Assembly: GCA_023053685.1 (NCBI GenBank)
Contig: JALIGW010000002.1
Location: 242,413,677 to 242,477,676 of the forward strand
Length of the DNA: 64,000 nucleotides
From: Diadophis punctatus similis
Lineage: Eukaryota; Chordata; Lepidosauria; Squamata; Dipsadidae
Reading direction: 5' to 3'
Shown here: positions 40,500-52,010 of the stretch, piece after piece
How the letters are laid out: each line of letters opens with the position of its first letter
How positions within the stretch are numbered: position 1 is the stretch's first letter
Position numbers and translations under genes: made by a program
The notes under the pieces: generated by a model
Told to the model about the DNA's origin: nothing
Seen by the model: only the letters and a program-made list of their open reading frames with translations
Databases searched by the model: none

Positions 40500-40985
40500 A
40501 ACAAAGTTGGAAAACTTCAACCAGACTTGAAATCCTGGGCTTAGAAAGCTTAGAACTACATCACCTTCGGCATGACCTAAGCGTAGCTAATAAAATTATC
40601 TGCTATAACGTCCTTCTTGTCAACGACTACTTCAGCTTCAACCACAACAATACACGAGCACACAACAGATACAAACTCAAAATGAACCACTCCAAACTTG
40701 ACTGTAGAAAATACGACTTTAGCAACAGAGTGGTTAATGCCTGGAACTAACTACCTGACTCTGTGGTTTCGTCACCAAACCCCCAAAACTTTACTCTTAG
40801 ACTGTCCACTGTTGACCTCAGCTGATTCCTAAGAGGTCAATAAGGGGCGTGCATAAGCACACCAGCGTGCCTACCGTCCCTGTCCTAATGTTCCCTTTTA
40901 TTAGTACCCATCTTATGTATATAAACAATGTTATATCTATGCATATCACCAATACGTACTTGACAAAAACAAATAAATAAAAATA
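40500..40985 (+). mobile_element. LINE 3' end (second non-LTR family)
   Basis: Plus strand: a frame with RYKLKMNHSKLDCRKYDFSN and RVVNAWN, a C-terminal motif set of Jockey-superfamily RTs. It is followed by a 3' UTR with CTAAGAGGTCAATAAGGGGCG and ending TTGACAAAAACAAATAAATAAA. Related pieces are at 41395-41600, 47120-47275 and 48010-48330. Preceded by an AAAGTTC-repeat stretch (40441-40500). Confidence 0.65.
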
Positions 40986-41219
40986 AACTTTTTTGATCAG
41001 GATTGTAATGATCAAGATACGTGCATTGAAATGGCTGAATGAAAGAGAATAAGTGAATGGTAAAAAACATGTACCTGTCCATATCTCAGGGGAGGAATGA
41101 CAGGAAACCACAGATAGGGCATTATAGGCTTGCTACATTCGCTTCTTTCTAAATGCACTTGATGAAAAAAAACAGCCTTATAGCAACTTCTGATTTTTAA
41201 TTACTTTTGTGCAAAGGGC

Positions 41220-41390
41220 TGTATTTCCTGCTTGTGTAACCAAGTAGTATAAAGGCATGCTGAAGAAATCGTGTGGGGTTCTTCCAGCTTTATGGGAGGA
41301 CTCCCCTTTGTCCAGATCTGAATAAACGTGTGACTCAGAGAGAATTGGGCTCTGCCTCTTTGTTGTGGCACGCTTAACAATTTCTGCTTA
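41220..41390 (+). repeat. LTR-like fragment
   Basis: AGTATAAAGGC (TATA-like), then GAATAAACGTGTGACTCAG about 75 bp later (polyadenylation-signal-like), and a CTCTTTGTTGTGG run. The order resembles the U3-R-U5 end of a retroviral-type LTR. The 5' boundary is not found; no coding region. Confidence 0.35.
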
Positions 41391-41394
41391 ACAA

Positions 41395-41605
41395 TTCTTC
41401 CCCAAACCCCAAAAACTTTAACCTTAGACTGTCTACAGTTGACCTCACCCCATTCCTAAGAGGTCTGTAAGGGAAGTGAATAAGCGCACCATCGTGCCTA
41501 CCGTCTCTATCCTTCTGTCCTATTGTCTAAATTTACCTATACATACTTTGCTTTTGTTTATGTTTATATCATACCTGGTATCTTGTACACATGTATATAT
41601 ATACA
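41395..41605 (+). mobile_element. LINE 3' end fragment (second family)
   Basis: CCTTAGACTGTCTACAGTTGACC and CCTAAGAGGTCTGTAAGG blocks match 40780-40860 and 48150-48240. Confidence 0.6.
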
Positions 41606-41606
41606 G

Positions 41607-41692
<86 letters not shown>
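41606..41692. repeat. (GATA)n microsatellite
   Basis: About 21 GATA units, directly at the end of the LINE fragment. Confidence 0.95.
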
Positions 41693-41699
41693 TAGAGAT

Positions 41700-42660
41700 A
41701 GTAGATGTTAATCAAGTAGTAGATTGTGGTCTACTTTGTCAAATGCCTTGCTGAAATCCAAGTAAATTATATCCACAGCATTCCTCTGGTCCACTAATTT
41801 TGTCACCTTGTCAAATAATGCAATAAGATTTGTCTGGCATGATCTGTTTTTGACAAACCCATGTTGGCTTTTGGTTATTACTTTGTTTGCTTCTAGGTGT
41901 TCGTTGATTCGTTGCTTGATTATCTTTTCCAGAATCTTCCCTGGTATTGAGGTCAGGCTAATAGGTCTGTAGTTTCCTGGATCTATTTTTTCCCTTTTTT
42001 GAAGATGGGAACTACATAAGCTCTTTTCCAGTCCTCTGGCAGTTCCCTGGTGCTCCAGGATCTTTGAAAGATATAGTTCAGTGGTTCTGAGATCTCATCT
42101 GCCAGTTCCTTCAGAACCTTGGGGTATAATCCATCCGGTCCTGGTGATTTGAACCTGTCTAGGGTAGACAGTGTTCACTTACCATTTTCTTCCCTATTTT
42201 AACTTGTGCTCCTAATCTGTTTTTTGTGGTGCTGTTTTTGATAGGTTGGACTGTTTTTTCCCTGTGTGTAAAGACAGATGCAAAAAAATGAGTTAAGTAG
42301 CTCTGCTTTCTCCCTGTTTCTTGTCACCTTCTTGCCACTTTCTCCCTGCAATGGACCAATTGTTTCCTTGACTTTTTTCTTGTTTTTAATATGTTGGAAG
42401 AAGCTTTTTTTGTTATTTTTCTACTTTTGTCGCAAGCCTTTGTTCATTGTGAGCTTTAGCTTTCCTCACTTCATCTTTACAGGCTCGGGCTATTTGCTGA
42501 TATTCTGCCTTAATTATTTCCCCCACTTTCCACTTTTTATACTTGTCCTTTTTGTCTTTCAATTTGTCAGAGAGTTCTTTATGCAGCCATGCTTGTTTCT
42601 TTTGAGACCTATTATTTTTCTTCTTCATTGGTATTGTGCTAGACTGGGGTTTTATAATCT
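41700..42660 (-). mobile_element. CR1-type LINE, RT fragment (minus)
   Basis: The minus strand reads as a CR1-family linker and RT with frameshifts: a WLHKELSDKLKDKKDKYKKW segment in frame 42628-42413, and further left the DGLYPKVLKELADE, PIFKKG, ISLTS and DFSKAFDKVDH motif order. Many stops make it a relic. Confidence 0.7.
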
Positions 42661-42664
42661 TACT

Positions 42665-42778
42665 TTTTAAAATTTCCCAAGAGGCAGCAAGTGAGAAAAC
42701 AACACTCTAAGTTGTTTGATGGAGAAAGCAGGTGAATGTTCTTAGCTGACCGATGAAGAGAAAGAAGGTTGGTTCTGG
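42665..42778 (-). pseudogene. V2R seven-helix exon relic
   Basis: The minus strand encodes FFLFIGQLRTFTCFLHQTT, then a stop, then SVVFSLAAS. It aligns with the end of TM2/loop/TM3 of V2R-2 exon 6 ([24 protein letters not shown]). It is flanked by CR1 on the left and an L1 fragment on the right. It may be what remains of another V2R copy between the two genes. Confidence 0.6.
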
Positions 42779-42784
42779 AGAAAG

Positions 42785-43140
42785 AGAGATCCAGATTTCA
42801 GATGCTTTAGTCAAGTCTCCTTTAATGATAGCTAGTGTTGCTTTTGACATGTATATCAATGTTATACATTTGATAAAATTATTTCCCAAGTCCGTTTTTT
42901 TTCAAATTTTAAACAAATAAGAAACCCAATTCATATTATTGAATGCTACCTTCACATCAAGAAATAGCACTGTGTTTTTTTATTATGATGTTATAAATAT
43001 TGTAAAACATTTAGAACATTCCTTATGTTAAATATTTTAGTCCTATGCCCAGGACAATATCTATTAATTGGATAACCTGGTTGACAAAATAACTCCCTCA
43101 ATCTGAATGAATCACTACTGAAATTCCCAATTCTGGCCCA
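42785..43140 (-). mobile_element. LINE-1 ORF2 fragment (RT)
   Basis: Minus-strand motifs ALFLDVKVAFNNMNW and LGNNFIKCITLIY match the L1 RT region around FLDAEKAFDxxxW. It is disrupted by a stop and cut off at the V2R relic. Confidence 0.6.
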
Positions 43141-43197
43141 GTTCAGTTAATAGGGATTCCACTTAATAATGTAAGTTGCAGTTCAGAAGGTATATAG

Positions 43198-43457
43198 CAG
43201 TGCCAAAACCAGAAGGTGTGTGCGTGTGCACGCACGCGCACATGCGTGAAAAAAATGGAAGAGCAGCTGCCCGTTGTGCATGTGAGCACTGACAGCTGGT
43301 CTTTCTATTTCCAGCACTCCCGCGCATGTGAAAACCAGCTGGTTGGCATGCATGTGCGCTCCAAAACCCAGAAAAGCACCTGGTGAGGGCGTGCATGCCC
43401 AGAGAGAGGGCTCAGCGTGCCACCTCTGGCATGCATGCCATAGGTTCGCCATCATGA
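43198..43457. mobile_element. Non-autonomous hAT element, family h1, copy 3
   Basis: The left end CAGTGCCAAAACC is diverged and the right end is GGTTCGCCATCATGA. The perfect 8-bp TSD is GTATATAG (43190-43197 and 43458-43465). The interior has GCATGCGTG/CACGCGCACATGCG motifs as in copies 1 and 2. Confidence 0.8.
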
Positions 43458-43465
43458 GTATATAG

Positions 43466-43900
43466 GCTCCAGCAATAAACCTTTTGAATTGCAGTTCCAG
43501 GTGCGGTTTTGATCCTTTGTGACTGACATTAATCTAGTCAACTAAAGTTCAATACTAAACTGGCACCAGATAAGGGTCAATAGAATTCAAGAGGCGTTGG
43601 ACTTGCAACATTTGTGGCAATGTAAAGACTCTTAAGGTGATGATATGCTTAACTTTGTCCCCAGTTCTCCCTGCTCTTCTCCTACCATGACAATTTTAGT
43701 TATTAATTCATTTATTTTACTCTTTGATGATTATCTTGGAATTTTCTTTCATTAGTCTTAATGAAAGTCTTAATAAACTCTTAATATTTATTATTTCATT
43801 TGGTTTTGAATAACCCTAATTGTCAAATGGATGCAAAGGGAGCATACAAGCCCAATAATAACTGCAATTAAAGATTAATTCTTAGGAGCCTAAAACAACT
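43466..43900. other. Region downstream of V2R-2, nothing recognised
   Basis: The A/T-rich 3' flank (probable 3' UTR side) of V2R-2. AATAAA on the minus strand could serve for polyadenylation (for example the TTTATT at 43712-43717). Confidence 0.3.
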
Positions 43901-44799
43901 TCATTTTAACTTCTCTACTTTAATCATGAGATGTTCTTTTGTGTTTAGATCTGGTCTCAAGATAATAATGTAGCACTTGGGGAAGAAGATGCATCCCAGC
44001 AGACCAGCACTGGAGGCCAAGATAGAGAAGACCTGCACAGCCACCATGTATTTCCCCTTGGTGCTCAGATAGGTGGGCAGGAAGGAGACCCAGACACTGC
44101 AGAAGACCAGCATGCTGAAGGTGATCAGCTTGGCTTCGTTGAAGGCCCCAGGCAGATTCCTGGCCAGGAAAGCCACTGTGAAGCAAATGGCAGCTAGAAA
44201 ACCCATGTAGCCAAGAGCAACATAAAACATGGCATCAGAACCTTCATTGCATTGAAGGATGATCTCTCCTGGCTGGGAGTGCAAGTCAAAATCAGGGAAT
44301 GGGCGAGAAATTACCAACCACATGATAGAGATGAAAATTTGACCAGAACAACCACAAAATATGATGCAGTTGGTCAAGCTTTTCCCCAACCATCTTCTTA
44401 CTTTATTCCCTGGTTTTGATGCCAGGAATGTGATTGTTTTGGCCAACACAGAAGACAAGGCTACTGAGAACACAAAGCTAAACACTGTTTGTCGGAGAAG
44501 GCAGGTGGCTTTCCTTGGCTGTCCAATGAAGAAAAAGGAGGACAAGAAGCAAAGCAAGAGGGAGATGAGGAGGATGTAGGAGAGGTCGCGGTTGTTGGCT
44601 TTGACAATGGGAGTTTCTAGGTATTTAATGAATATAATTAAAATGAATCCTGTGGTTAGGAACAAGAATAGGGCAAAGGAGACCAGGATGATGCCCAGAT
44701 GTTCTTCATAGGTGAGGAAGGTTATTCTTTTTGGGAAACATTGGACTCTGTTCTTGGTTGGATATTGATCATCTGGACACTTGGTGCACTCTTCAGTAT
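43901..44799 (-). CDS. V2R-2 exon 6, seven-transmembrane domain
   Basis: 899 nt. The acceptor is TTTTCTCAG before 44799, and the stop is at 43901-43903. It starts with the end of the Cys-rich region ([12 protein letters not shown]), then seven hydrophobic segments. Class C receptor motifs are [14 protein letters not shown] (TM2 end), [11 protein letters not shown] (TM3), [17 protein letters not shown] (intracellular loop 3 to TM6) and [15 protein letters not shown] after TM7. The frame is intact and of normal length. It couples ligand binding to G protein in vomeronasal neurons. In this gene an upstream stop in exon 4 would prevent its translation. Confidence 0.93.
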
Positions 44800-44849
44800 C
44801 TGAGAAAACAAAGTAATCTTTCTTTTATACTCTCTCCTTTTGTGTTTAA

Positions 44850-44935
44850 TTTAATTAATTTAATTTAATTTAAAAGATTTGTATGCCGCCCAACTCCCGA
44901 GGGACTCTGGGCGGCTCACAATTTCAAGAAATACT
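44850..44935 (-). repeat. L2-like LINE tail
   Basis: TTAATTTAATTT then ATGCCGCCCAACTCCCGAGG and CTGGGCGGCTCACAA, the 3'-end signature shared with 49741, 52040, 56196, 59110 and 59870. Confidence 0.65.
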
Positions 44936-45540
44936 TTCTTTGGATGACAAGAAAGCCATAGTAAATGGTCAGTCGGAGCCTGCATACATATATAAAACAT
45001 TTGTTCCAACATTTTTTCAGTATCTGAAAAAACAGAAATGTTTTTAATCGTCTCTCATATTTCATGAAATACCTTTGGATGACAGCTTATAAGGAGAGGT
45101 AGGAAAGCCATAGTAAATGGTAAGTAGCAGCCTGAATACATAAGTAAAACATTTATCTGGCTGAGCATCTTAAAGCAAACGTTGGGTATCTTATATCCCA
45201 GGAAAAACCCTCAATATATACAACTATAGAAACAAGCTCCCCAAAAAAGGAAGGTCAAAAGTGAAATAACTGGTGCCACAACTAACCTTCACCAATGCAA
45301 ATTATCACATTTTCATCCTGCACTGACTTCACCTTATCCCAATGACTGGAAGAAGAAGAACTAGATCTCCAGGATTTTAGAAGGGCCTGTTGCAATTCAT
45401 GAGCAGGAGGGAGTTCAATAATGCAGGAGTTTCCATAAAAAAGGCAGGTTCCAAGGAAAATATCTAAACCATCTGGACCATGTATATTATATCTGTTCTG
45501 GTCAGAAAGGCAGATAACTCGAGGAAGAGGAGATCCCACT
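44936..45540. other. V2R-2 intron 5, local duplication
   Basis: Two diverged copies of a block of about 110 bp (TAGTAAATGGTCAGT... at 44950-45015 and TAGTAAATGGTAAGT... at 45108-45150). Otherwise unassigned. Confidence 0.4.
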
Positions 45541-45815
45541 GATACCCTGGTCCTATGCAAAGTAGAGCTTTAAAGGTGAATTAAATTACCAATTGGAAAG
45601 AAACTGGGAGTCTGTGCAGCTCACACCACAAGGGTATAATATGGTAAAATATAGGAAAACCCAACATGTGCATGCTATTGCATTCTCGATCATTTCTAAA
45701 TTCCAGATGATCTTCAAGAGCAACCCCATGTGGAGTACATTGAGAGCTTAGGCACCAGAGACAAATTCCCTGTGTGTCCAATCACACTTGGCCAATAAAG
45801 TATTCTATTCTATTC
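45540..45815 (-). mobile_element. Old L2-like LINE relic and adjoining repeat tail
   Basis: 45540-45750 aligns in outline with the L2-like 3' region (GAGCTTTAAAGGTGA, CCCCATGTGGAGTACATTG). 45755-45815 holds CCAATCACACTTGGCCAATAAAG followed by an ATTCT run, a common squamate repeat tail on the plus strand. Confidence 0.5.
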
Positions 45816-45844
45816 TTTGGCCTGTAATATTAAAAATGGCTTGG

Positions 45845-46120
45845 GTGACCAAAATCCATCCATAGGACAAGAAGCAATGGGTGGAAACTAAACAAGGAGA
45901 GAAGCAACTTAGAACTAAGGAGAAATTTCCTGACAGTTAGAACAATTAATCAGTAGAACAACTTGCCTCCAGAAGTTGCGAATGCTCCAACACTAGAAGT
46001 TTTTAAGAAGAGATTGGATAACCATTTGTCTGAAGTGGTGTAGGGTTTCCTGTCTAAGCAGGGGGTTGGACTAGAAGACCTCCAAGGTCTTTTCCAACTC
46101 TGTTATTCTGTTCTCTTATT
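45845..46120 (+). mobile_element. CR1-type LINE 3' end
   Basis: ATTTCCTGACAGTTAGAAC ... GGGGGTTGGACTAGAAGACC ... TTCCAACTCTGTTATTCT. This is the same family as 63480-63700. Confidence 0.8.
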
Positions 46121-46443
46121 CCATTGACCTGTTACCATTCCTCAAATATCAAAAAAGTCAAATGTTCCTAGGAAAGCAAACCTGAGGGACGCTTCCAAAC
46201 TGACAAGTAAAAGAGAGATTTCCTCTGGCAAAAGTTATCTTGACCAAGTCACCCTGCCGTTGTACCACTTCTTATCTCATCAGTCAAGATCTTTTTCTTA
46301 AACCTCAAATTATGGAAGAAATTGGACATGTTGAGAGTCAAGATAAACAACAAATAGTCGAGCATATGTGCGTTATTAATTTTATGCACATCGATCAAAA
46401 TGATCTGCACGAATCTAATACTCTTTCTATCAGTATTGCCCAC

Positions 46444-46570
46444 CTTCCTGTGTGGAGATGGTCCCCTCTGGACAAGGAATGCAGTCATAGCAGCAAACTG
46501 GCTCTCCTTCCAGAGCTTGCTTGAGAAATCCAGGAGGACAATTCTCCACACATTTGGACTGGGGCAGAGA
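46444..46570 (-). CDS. V2R-2 exon 5, cysteine-rich domain
   Basis: 127 nt. The acceptor is ACTGTTTAG before 46570, and the donor GAAG/GTGGGC at 46444/46443. It encodes the nine-cysteine (NCD3G-type) linker: CVENCPPGF, then PVCCYDCIPCPEGTIS. It leaves one base that joins exon 6 in frame (GAT). It is not fully visible as a long frame because the exon is short and other frames run through. Intact. Confidence 0.88.
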
Positions 46571-46812
46571 CTAAACAGTATAACAAGGAATGACAAAGAA
46601 AATATGTTAGGACTCACCATCCATGGAAAATGGAAGTCAACATAAACATTAGCCAAATAGTTCTTGCCTTCACTTAGGTAAATATGAAATCTTTAACCAG
46701 TTCCAGTTTGTAAGAGATACAACCAGTTGCAGAATCTTCATTTAGTTCCTCCCTTTTGCTTCTGGCAGAACGCATTGCAATAATGGACTTTTCTACTTAA
46801 TAACATTTATGG

Positions 46813-46943
46813 CAGAGGTCTTCAAACTTGTCAACTTTAAGACTTGCGGATTTCAACTCCCAGAATTCTCCAGCCAGCATAGCTGGAGAATTCTGGGAAT
46901 TGAAGTCCACAAGTCTTAAAGTTGACAAGTTTGGGGATCCCTG
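46813..46943. mobile_element. Fold-back hAT-like element
   Basis: CAGAGGTCTTCAAACTTG ... CAAGTTTGGGGATCCCTG ends. The two halves are nearly perfect inverted repeats around CCAGCCAGCATAGCTGG. The 8-bp flanks are only partly similar. Confidence 0.7.
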
Positions 46944-47119
46944 ATCTAGGAGGATGAAGCTGAGAAAAGATTCAAACATTAAGTGGCAACGAGTGGGTTC
47001 CTCCTCATAACTGGATTAACATGCATTCCTACATTCTCCATACAGTATATCTGTATTTTAAAATATTATGATCTGTTCATATTAATTTTTAAATTTCTGC
47101 TCTCCTCTCCTCTGCTCGC

Positions 47120-47275
47120 AACAGAATACCTTATGCCACCAGACTTGAAATTTTGGATTTAGACAACTTCAATCTACGCTGCCTTCAGTCTGACCTAAGC
47201 ATAGTACATAAAATTATCTACTACAATGTCCTACCTGTCAATGACTACTTCAGCTTCAACCACAACAGTACAAAA
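47120..47275 (+). mobile_element. LINE 3' part (second family), left of an insertion
   Basis: CAGTCTGACCTAAGCATAG and GTCAATGACTACTTCAGC blocks match 40560-40650. It continues at 48010 after an inserted A/T-rich element. Confidence 0.6.
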
Positions 47276-48005
47276 GATTTGCAAGAATTTGAATGAATTG
47301 ACATGATAAATGAAATAGAAAGGAGGAAAGGAAATGTGATATATACTTAAAATTGTTTGAATTTTTGTAGTTAGGATGGTAATAAATGAATTTAATCAAA
47401 GTAATGTCTATAGTTATAAGTGATTTATATATGTATAAAATGATGTTTGAAGAACAAATTAGATGGTATTATATTATTATAATTGAGTTGGTTATTGAAG
47501 GAGATTGGATTTGGATTAGTATTTGTGAGTGTAATATATTGATTATTGTTTAAATGATATACAGTTGAAAAAGGAGAGGTGAAAAACACTTCTAAAGAAA
47601 TTTATTGTTTTCTAAGATAAATGGAAAAATTGCTGAAGAGCAAAATTGGATGGTATTCTATTATTACAATTAATTTGGATGATTGAAGAAGATTTCAAAA
47701 ATAGTAATAAAGAAAATATTGAATGTGATAGGGTTTCAATTTGAAAAAGGGAATAAGAAATATTTGGGGTTAGGACAAATGGTAATATTGTTTAAATATT
47801 AGAAGATACAGGAGGAAAGTCAAATTTAAAAAAATACAGAGAAAGAATATTATCGCAGAAGTTGAAATGCATACATTCAGTTTGGGGATGTTATAAGCTG
47901 TATAAGTGTTTTGACTCGGACAATACTCTGTTCAGAGATAATGCATTGTTTGTTTGTATGTGTGTTTGTTTGTTTAAAAAAAATGAAAAAAAAACCTTTT
48001 TATAA
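47276..48005 (+). mobile_element. A/T-rich insertion, probably a LINE-1 3' end
   Basis: It interrupts the LINE at CAGTACA, which occurs on both sides (47266-47273 and 48010-48016). It is A/T-rich with two similar internal blocks (AGCAAATTAGATGGTATT, AGCAAAATTGGATGGTATT) and an A-rich end at 47975-48005, as expected for target-primed retrotransposition. Confidence 0.5.
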
Positions 48006-48009
48006 AAAA

Positions 48010-48332
48010 GCAGTACACAAGCACAGAATAGATACAAACTTAATGTAAATCGCTCCAAACTCGATTGCAGGAAATAAGACTTCAGCAACAGAGTTGTCAG
48101 TGCCTGGAATGCATTATCTGACTCTGTGGTTTCTTCCCCAAGCCCCCAAAACTTTAACCTTAGACTGTCTACTGTTGACCTCACCCCATTCCTAAGAGGT
48201 CTGTAAGGGGCGTGAATAAGCGCACCAGCGTGTCTACAGTCCCTGTCGTAATGTCCTCCTTTATTTGTATCCATTTCATGTATTCATAGACATGAATACA
48301 TGAAATATATCTGTTATCTAATACATGCTTGA
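48010..48332 (+). mobile_element. LINE 3' part (second family), right of the insertion
   Basis: It resumes with the CACAAGCACAGAATAG block, then GGAAATAAGACTTCAGCAAC and the 3' UTR, ending TTGACAAAATAAATAAAT. Confidence 0.6.
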
Positions 48333-48856
48333 CAAAATAAATAAATAAAATAAAATAAAAATAAAATAAAATAAAATAAATAAAATAATAAAATAAAATA
48401 AAATAAAATAAAATAAAATAAAAAAATAAAATAAAATAAAATAAAATAAAATAAAATAAAATAAAATAAAATAAAATAAAATAAAATAAAATAAAATAAA
48501 ATAAAATAAAATAATAAAATAAAATAAAATAAAATAAAATAAAATAAAATAAAATAAAATAAAATAAAATGAAATGAAATGAAATGAAATGAAATGAAAT
48601 GAAATAATGAAATGAAATGAAATGAAATGAAATGAAATGAAATGAAATGAAATGAAATAAAATAATAAAATATAAAAATAAAAATAATAATAATAAAAAT
48701 AAAAATAAAAAAAATAAAAATAAAAATAAAAAAATAATAAAAATAAAAATAAAAAAAATAAAAATAAAAATAAAAATAAATAAAAATAAAATAAAATAAA
48801 ATAAAATAATAAATTAAAATAATAAAATAATAAAATAAAATAAAATAAAATAAAAT
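48333..48856. repeat. Pentanucleotide array (AAAAT)n with an (AAATG)n block
   Basis: About 525 bp of AAAAT with tetranucleotide interruptions. A block of pure AAATG lies at about 48568-48656. The long minus-strand frame through it (Phe/Ile/Leu/Tyr only) is an artefact. Confidence 0.95.
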
Positions 48857-49030
48857 CTGAAGGATACTGTGTTCAATAGTACCAAAGCCTGTCAAGCCTT
48901 CTAAGAAAGCTACAAAGGTTCTACTTGCCACGTTCAATTCTCAGTGAAGGTCATCCAACTTGAATTAGAACCTTTGAAATGGACCCTAAGTCTCTTGAAA
49001 ACAGTGAGGAGGTGCCAGCATTTTCCCCAC

Positions 49031-49243
49031 CTTGTTGAACAACTTTAGCCGTGAAAGAGCATTTTGGTTGATAATAAGTCTCTCTCATTCAAAACGTCCC
49101 ATTTGCAGTGTGATGAGATTCTTGTTGGGGAGAACTACCCAACTCATGATATCCGGGTCTGCTGTAATATCTCCATTTTTGTCCAAGTAGAGATCCGTCC
49201 AGGAAAAATTGCAAAATTTATTCTTCTGCAGGGATGGATGAAA
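49031..49243 (-). pseudogene. V2R-2 exon 4 with in-frame stop
   Basis: 213 nt, phase 0. The acceptor is CCATTCCAG before 49243 and the donor AAG/GTGGGG at 49031/49030. It encodes YLDKNGDITADPDIMSWVV and related V2R segments. Codon 53 is TGA (49087-49085) where V2R-1 has AGA (Arg). The surrounding codons (GAA before, GAG AGA CTT after) stay in frame, so this is a point nonsense change, plausibly CGA to TGA. It would end the protein near residue 492 of 851, before the seven-helix domain. Confidence 0.88.
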
Positions 49244-49735
49244 CTGGAATGGAAATAATCAGGAACTTTTTTTAAAAAAACAGATTTTTTTAAAGTTTCT
49301 TTCCCATGTGGTTTTTTCAAATGTGAATCTTTCTACTACCGTTGTCTAACTTGAAAATATCCCAAGATGAGAGAACAAGTTTTTCCACTATCTTTAAAAG
49401 TGAAAAATGAAGGTTCAACAAAAGTTTTCAATCATATGTTGACAACATATATACTTTTATTGTTCAGTTGTTTTATTGTGACCCCCCCAAGGGACAAGAA
49501 CATGTAACCCCCCCAAATCCTCCACTGACCCCCAGAATTTGCTAAAACCCATGTTCATTGTATCAATGACATTATCTAACCATTTGATCCTCTGCCACCC
49601 CCTTCTCCTTTTGCCTTCAATCTTTCCTAACAGCAGGTTTTTTCCCCAATGAGTCCTTTCTTCTCATTTTAAAAATTAATATTGTTTAATTTCAAAATAT
49701 AACTGCCATAGTGCAATTTATTTTGAATAATTTAA
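49244..49735. other. V2R-2 intron 3, start
   Basis: A/T-rich intron; no recognised element until the LINE tail at 49736. Confidence 0.5.
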
Positions 49736-52010
49736 TTTAATTTAATTAATTGTATTTCTATGCCACCCAACTCCCGAACGGCTCTGGGCGGCTTACAACA
49801 GGATATAGAAAATACATTTAAAAACATCATAAAAGATTTTTAAAAAGCAGTTAAAAATCACATACATACATATCATTCAAGGTCGGACCTCATAAATTGC
49901 GAGATCAGTGGCACCAAGCCTGCTGGAAAAGCCAGATCTTCAATGCTTTTCGGAAGGCCAATAGAGTGGGGGCAGTCTGGATCTCAGGGGGTAGTTGGTT
50001 CCAGAGAGCCGGGGCAGCCACAGTAAAGGCCCTTCCCTGTGGGCCTGCCAGCCGACACTGCTTAGCTGACAGGACCTGGAGGAGACCAACTGTGGGATCT
50101 TACCAGTCGCTTGGAACTATGAGGTAGAAAGCAGTCTCGAAGATAACCTGGTCCTGAGCCATATAGGGCTTTAAAGGTGATAACCAACACCTTGAATTGA
50201 GCCCGGAGACCAATAGGAAGCCAGTGCCACTCGCAGAGGATTGGTATAATTTGGGTGTACCTAGGTGTACATACAACCACTCACACGGCTGCATCCTGGA
50301 TAAATTGTAGTCTCCAAACATTCTTCAGGGGTAGCCCCATGTAGAGTGCATTGCAATAATCCAACCGTGAGGTGATAAGGGCATGAGTGACTGTGAGGAG
50401 AGCCTCCCGATCCAAGTAGGGTTGCAATTGGTGCACCAGGTGAACCTGTGCAAAGGTCCCCCTAGCCACAGCTGTTAGATGTTGATCTAATCTTAGCTGT
50501 GGGTCTAGGAGGACACCCAAATTGCGAACCTGTTCTGAGGGGGACAATTTCTCCCCCCTAGAGGCAAGGATAGATAGTCAATACAATCTTTAGGAGGCAA
50601 TACCCACAGCCACTTGGTCTTGTCTGGGTTAAGTCTGAGCTTGTTGACACCCATCCAGACCCTCACAGCTTCCAGGCACCGGCACATCACATCCACTGCT
50701 TCACTGAACTGACGTGGGGTGGAGATATACAACTGGGTATCATCAGCATATTGCTGATACCTCACCCCAAATCGTCAGATGACCTCACCCAGTAGTTTCA
50801 TGTAGATATTAAATAGGTGGGGAGAGAGGACCGAGCCCTGAGGCACCCCGGAAACAAGGGGTCTAGGGGTCGACCTCTGTCCTCCTGCCAACACCGACTG
50901 TGAACGACCAGAGAGATAAGAGGAAAATCACCACAGCACGGTGCCTCTCAACCCTAGCTCCCTTAGTCGTCCCAGAAGGATACCATGGTCAATGGTATTG
51001 AAAGCCGCTAAGAGGTCAAGTGGCACCAAGATAGAGGAATGACCCCATCTCAGTCTCGCCAGAGACCATACATTGGTTAGCGTGACCAAAGCAGTTTCCA
51101 TGCTATAGCCAGGTCTGAAGCCAGATTGACCAGGATCCAGATAATCCGTTTCATCCAATGACTGTAGGAGTTGAAGTGTCACCACTTTCTCTACAACCTT
51201 TCCCACAAAGGGAAGGTTGGAGACTGGACAAAAGTTCTTTAATTCTGCTGGATCCAGGGAAGGCTTCTTGAGGATGGGTCTCATCACCGCCTCCTTTAAT
51301 GGTTGTGGGAAGGACCCCTCACTCAAGGATGTGTTAACTAAAGCCTGAAGCCAGCCTCATGTCACCTCCCTGCTGGCTGAAACCAGCCAGGAGGGGCACG
51401 GGTCCAACAAACAAGTGAAGGACATCGCTCCCACAGCCTTGTCTACTTTCTCAGGTGTCACAGGCTCAAATTCATCCCATATAATAGGACTAAGACCTGC
51501 CCCTATCATCTTGGTTGGAATTGCCCAATCAGAGTCCAGGTCCGTCCGAATCTGAGCGACTTTATCCAATAGAAACTGTGCAAACTCCTCAGCTCTACCC
51601 TGCAGGGGTTCCTCCATTAGAAGAAGAATCTATACACCTTAATTCCAGATCATCTCTCCACTGCCCCGAGAGGAATACCAGGTCAAGTGTGTGTGTCCCC
51701 CTATGAGTCGGACCCTTAACTACTTGGGTCAGGTCCATGGTTGTCATGGAAGCCATGAACTCCTGAGCTGCATCTGAGTGATCACCAAGTGATGGCAAAT
51801 TGAAGTCCCCCAGCACCATAAGCCTGGGGAACTCCACTGCAAACCTGGCTACCGTCTCTAGCAGCACAGGCAGGGCTGTTGTAACACAGCTAGGAGGCAG
51901 GTACATTAACAACAAGCCCAACTGAACCCCTGTGTCAAGCCTCAAGAGGAGAGACTCACACCCAACTATTTCCGGGGCAGGGATCCTATGAGAACAGACT
52001 TTTCCGGACA
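49736..52010 (-). mobile_element. L2/CR1-like LINE, copy a (minus), broken
   Basis: The 3' tail is at 49736-49800 (TTTAATTTAATTAA, CCCAACTCCCGAAC). RT pieces going right: FNTIDHGILL near 51000-50950, PQGSVLSP area about 50850, [10 protein letters not shown] near 50745, and MNALYMGLPLK near 50340. Further right is the linker (EEFAQFLLDK, 51590) and the APE endonuclease part (VLGDFNLP, THTLDLVFLSGQWRDDL, 51820-51650). The endonuclease end and linker start are deleted at about 51615-51650. Multiple frameshifts. Confidence 0.75.

Noticed and set aside
48314..48937. 207-codon minus frame of Phe/Ile/Leu/Tyr
   Set aside because: Translation of the AAAAT array; low complexity only.
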